64,000 nucleotides of DNA from Peptococcaceae bacterium (lineage in GTDB: Bacteria > Bacillota > Desulfotomaculia > Desulfotomaculales > Desulfocucumaceae): contig JAILZP010000012.1 in the NCBI GenBank assembly GCA_023512435.1, positions 18,788 through 82,787 of the forward strand, given 5' to 3'. The translations under genes and the position numbers were made by a program. Shown here one piece after another: positions 61,460 through 64,000 of this stretch (position 1 is the first letter of the stretch; each line of letters starts with the position of its first letter). The notes beneath the pieces were generated by a model. The model saw only the letters and a program-made list of their open reading frames with translations. It was not told the origin of the DNA and ran no database searches.

Positions 61460-63361
61460 TTGCGTAAGTTGGGTTGGATCGCTTTGCTGCTGGCAGCCCT
61501 GGTCATCGCCGGCTGCGCCCGATCCGGATCCCCTGGGGGCGGGGGAAAAAAGGATCAAACCCCGAGTCTCCATCAGGGCCGGCCGGTCAAGCCGGCGCTT
61601 TTGAGGCTGGAGGACGTGGGGCCGGGAGGTTTGTACCAGAGCGAGGAAAGCCTTGAAAAACTCGGTGTGATCGCCGAATTCCTGCAACAGGAAGGGGTTC
61701 CCTTTCATGTGGCCCTGATTCCGCGCTTTGTAATACCGCAGAAGGGCTATGATGTCAGCATAGCTGACGACACCCCCTATGCCAGAAAATTTGTGACCGT
61801 GATCAAAGACATGCAGGCCCGCGGGGCCATTGTGGGCGTCCACGGGTATACCCACCAGAGCGGAAATGCAGCCAGCGGGCTGGGTTTTGAGTTTTTTGAC
61901 CGGTCCAGGAATCCCGGTGTGCCGGACACATATGGGTATGCCGGGGATCGTATCGGCGCCGCCATGAACCTTTTTGAAAAGGCGGGCGTCACCCCCGGTT
62001 TTTGGGAAACTCCCCATTACACGGCCTCCGCAAGGCAGTATCCCGCCTTTGAGGAACAGGCGGGCCTGCTGTATGAGAATTTTTACCGCGGGGTGGTGAC
62101 GTACAGAGAAAGAGTTTTTGATGTGGCGGGTCCCGGTTCCCGGGGATTTGTCATCGTTCCCACCCCTTTGGGATATATCGGGGGTGATGTGGGCATTGAA
62201 AAGATGCTGGGGTACCTGGACCGGGTAGGGGACACCCAGCTGGCTTCGTTTTTCTATCACCCTTTCAGGGAGTTCGGGTATATCAGCCAGACCAAAAACG
62301 ACAGGGGAGAAATTCAATACGTCTATGACCGGAATTCGCCCCTGCACCGCTTGATAAAATTAATTAAAGAGAGGGGGTACGCCTTTGTGTCGGTATACTC
62401 CCTGGTCGGTTTCGTCCCGTCCCACCGGTTTCCCGGGCTTCCCTTCAGGGAAGGGGACCGGGTGATTGCCGGCCGGTTTGAAGCCAACGGGAAAAGTGAG
62501 CTTCTGGTCTTCAACCGCGGCGTCAATCAATGGCACATGTACGAATGTACCGCTGTCCGGCACACCCCCAGGAAAACAAATGCCTTCGTTCACCGGGGGT
62601 TGTGGATCGAGGGGTGGGCGCTTGATGACAAGGCGGTGCCCCTGGCCGGAGACTTCAACGGAGACCGAAGGGACGACCTCCTTGTTTTCGATCCCGCCGG
62701 CGGGACGTTCCGGCTGGCCTGGAATGAAGGAGGCAGACTGGTTCCCGCCGGGGAGGAAGTTCCCGTCCCCGCCGGTTTAAGGCCGGTCCAGCCTGCGGTG
62801 GGCGATTTTAACGGTGACGGACTTGATGATTTGGCGGTTCACGACCCGGAGAACTGCCGGATAGGAGTGTTCTTCTCGACGGGGCGCGGCTTTAAGCGGG
62901 CTGCCTGGCAGTATATCGACCAGATCGGGGGCGAAGGCCAGAAACTGGTGGCCGGTGATTTTAACGGGGACAAGAAAAGCGACATCGCCATCCTGGATGC
63001 CGCCATTGGGGAGGGGAGGGTGTTGCTGGCGGGGCGTTCGGGCGGTTTCACGGCGGCCGAAAACCCCTGGCTGACAGACCGGGGAGTCGGGAAGGGATGG
63101 CATCCCTTTTCCTCCGACATTAACGGGGACGGCTTTGATGACCTCGTCTTCTACAGCCGGACCGGGCATTGGCGGGTGGCTCTTTCAGACGGCAAAAGTT
63201 TTGTCCAGCGCCTGGAATTCGGACCGTGGGGAGCCGGAAAAAAGGGGCTGCCCCTGGTGGCCGACCTGAATGGTGATGGCAGGTCGGATCTGGCAATCAT
63301 CGACGGCTCAATGGCTAAAGGCTATAACCTTGACACGGCCCTTTCAGTTTTGGACCGGTAG
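61460..63361 (+). CDS. DUF2334 polysaccharide-deacetylase-like lipoprotein with FG-GAP repeats
   Basis: The 633-residue lipoprotein (signal peptide, lipobox VIAGC, Cys about 19) has a DUF2334/NodB-like barrel (about residues 45-330: LLRLEDVGPGG, HVALIPRF, GAIVGVHGYTHQSG, PGFWETPHY, FFYHPF), where conserved Asp and His residues suggest a metal-dependent deacetylase. The C-terminal half has five FG-GAP/VCBS-type repeats with the calcium motif DxNGDxxxDL (DFNGDRRDDLLVFD, DFNGDGLDDLAVHD, DFNGDKKSDIAILD, DINGDGFDDLVFYS, DLNGDGRSDLAIID), likely a small propeller on the cell surface. The TTG at 61460 follows TAGGGGTGG. Substrate unknown. Confidence 0.88.
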   Translation: MRKLGWIALLLAALVIAGCARSGSPGGGGKKDQTPSLHQGRPVKPALLRLEDVGPGGLYQSEESLEKLGVIAEFLQQEGVPFHVALIPRFVIPQKGYDVSIADDTPYARKFVTVIKDMQARGAIVGVHGYTHQSGNAASGLGFEFFDRSRNPGVPDTYGYAGDRIGAAMNLFEKAGVTPGFWETPHYTASARQYPAFEEQAGLLYENFYRGVVTYRERVFDVAGPGSRGFVIVPTPLGYIGGDVGIEKMLGYLDRVGDTQLASFFYHPFREFGYISQTKNDRGEIQYVYDRNSPLHRLIKLIKERGYAFVSVYSLVGFVPSHRFPGLPFREGDRVIAGRFEANGKSELLVFNRGVNQWHMYECTAVRHTPRKTNAFVHRGLWIEGWALDDKAVPLAGDFNGDRRDDLLVFDPAGGTFRLAWNEGGRLVPAGEEVPVPAGLRPVQPAVGDFNGDGLDDLAVHDPENCRIGVFFSTGRGFKRAAWQYIDQIGGEGQKLVAGDFNGDKKSDIAILDAAIGEGRVLLAGRSGGFTAAENPWLTDRGVGKGWHPFSSDINGDGFDDLVFYSRTGHWRVALSDGKSFVQRLEFGPWGAGKKGLPLVADLNGDGRSDLAIIDGSMAKGYNLDTALSVLDR

Positions 63362-63413
63362 CGGGAATCCTCCGGGGCAGGCCCGGGGGATTCTTATTAA
63401 GACCCGGTCAATT

Positions 63414-63833
63414 TTATTTAACCACCAGCACTGGACATTTGGCGTGCTTTACCACTCTCCGGCTGACGCTTCCCAAAAGCCAGCTCTTGACTTCTCCCAT
63501 TCCCCGGCTGCCTATGACAATAAGGTCATATCTGCCCTGGCGGGCCTCATGGAGGATCTCATCCGCAGGTGCGCCCAGGCACATCCTTTCTGAAAAGGAT
63601 ATATTGTACGGGGCGGAGATTTCCCTGGCCTCTCCCAGGATTTTCTCCCCTTCCTCCGCAAGCTTGTCCTTCAACAGCGGGTAGCTCTTCAGGGACTTCA
63701 TTTGCGGGGGAAGATCCAATACGTGGACCGCGGTCAGATGCGCTCCTGTGATACGGGCCAGTTCCGCCCCGTGCTTCAGCGCCGCCCTGGAGAATTCCGA
63801 CCCGTCAACAGGGACGAGTATTTTCTTGTACAT
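63414..63833 (-). CDS. Universal stress protein, UspA family
   Basis: The 139-residue single-domain UspA has the N-terminal strand MYKKILVPVDGSEFSRAALKHGAELA and the ATP-binding signature GSRGMGEVKSWLLGSVSRRVVKHAKCPVLVV (G-x2-G-x9-G-S), so it is predicted to bind ATP. Such proteins accumulate on growth arrest and stress. I chose the ATG at 63833 because AAGGAG lies nine bases upstream; upstream codons (from 63890) lack a ribosome site. The remaining 167 bases to the window end are AT-rich with no gene seen. Confidence 0.95.
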   Translation of the reverse strand: MYKKILVPVDGSEFSRAALKHGAELARITGAHLTAVHVLDLPPQMKSLKSYPLLKDKLAEEGEKILGEAREISAPYNISFSERMCLGAPADEILHEARQGRYDLIVIGSRGMGEVKSWLLGSVSRRVVKHAKCPVLVVK

Positions 63834-64000
63834 GGAGCGACTCCTTTTTAGAGAAGTAATAATATATATGATAACACATAAAAATTCCATAAGGGAGAGA
63901 TGTGCAACACTTGATTAAAATGGGAGCATTCCTGTAAGGAAGCAAAATGAACTTTGAAAAAGAAAGTACCTCCGGTTAGAATACAGGGTGTAAAACCTCT

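Overview
The window is a GC-rich, densely coded bacterial chromosome segment. Gene content points to an endospore-forming, anaerobic Firmicute of the Peptococcaceae/Desulfotomaculum-Pelotomaculum type (inference). The signs are an alpha/beta small acid-soluble spore protein, YjcZ-like mini-proteins, the block yicC-remA-gmk-rpoZ-coaBC, octanoyltransferase LipM, NAD-linked dihydroorotate dehydrogenase (PyrK/PyrD), two-subunit glycine decarboxylase (GcvPA/GcvPB), a double-cubane-cluster reductase, and many TTG/GTG starts behind strong GGAGG sites. No rRNA, tRNA, CRISPR array, phage or intact insertion sequence was seen.

Layout. 1-10566: pyrimidine biosynthesis (pyrB partial, pyrC, carA, carB, pyrK, pyrD, pyrF, pyrE), interrupted on the opposite strand by a LapA-like membrane gene and a spore-protein gene. 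10538-12121: an alkaline-phosphatase-superfamily hydrolase overlapping pyrE. 12197-19884: a glycine/alanine and lipoate block. A tandem glycine riboswitch with terminator precedes gcvT-gcvH-gcvPA-gcvPB-lipM, then ald and lipA, so the lipoylated glycine cleavage enzymes sit with the enzymes that make their cofactor. 20037-28850: acyl-CoA dehydrogenase, RqcH, a Yip1 protein, a MacAB-like exporter, a lipoprotein and two tandem mini-proteins. 29018-31765: a SERCA-like P-type ATPase that has lost nearly all its cation ligands. 31890-37398: dapF, an aminotransferase and yicC-remA-gmk-rpoZ-coaBC. 37587-39771: the double-cubane reductase and small proteins. 39812-44647: a TetR-controlled HlyD/ABC-2 exporter (YbhGFSR-like). 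44700-44910: a gene-free, hairpin-rich stretch. 45053-46828: a fatty-acyl-CoA ligase with an in-frame zinc-ribbon segment after its stop codon. 47126-52517: a purine nucleoside ABC importer (BMP family) plus xanthine phosphoribosyltransferase. 52591-63833: a CBS-PAS-sigma54 activator, MBL hydrolase, DUF2512 protein, amino acid permease, amidase, a cNMP-binding/DUF2225 protein, a DUF2334/FG-GAP lipoprotein and UspA.

The most unexpected signal is a dispersed system of heptanucleotide-phased tandem repeats. More than a dozen intergenic spots carry three to six copies of a locus-specific 7-mer (families ATTCTGR, GTTAGCT, GGGAATT, GTTATAA, GGAGACA, on either strand). At several places the arrays run into the 3' ends of genes and encode the last residues of the protein. 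All coordinates and residue counts were read by eye from the sequence; no database search was possible.
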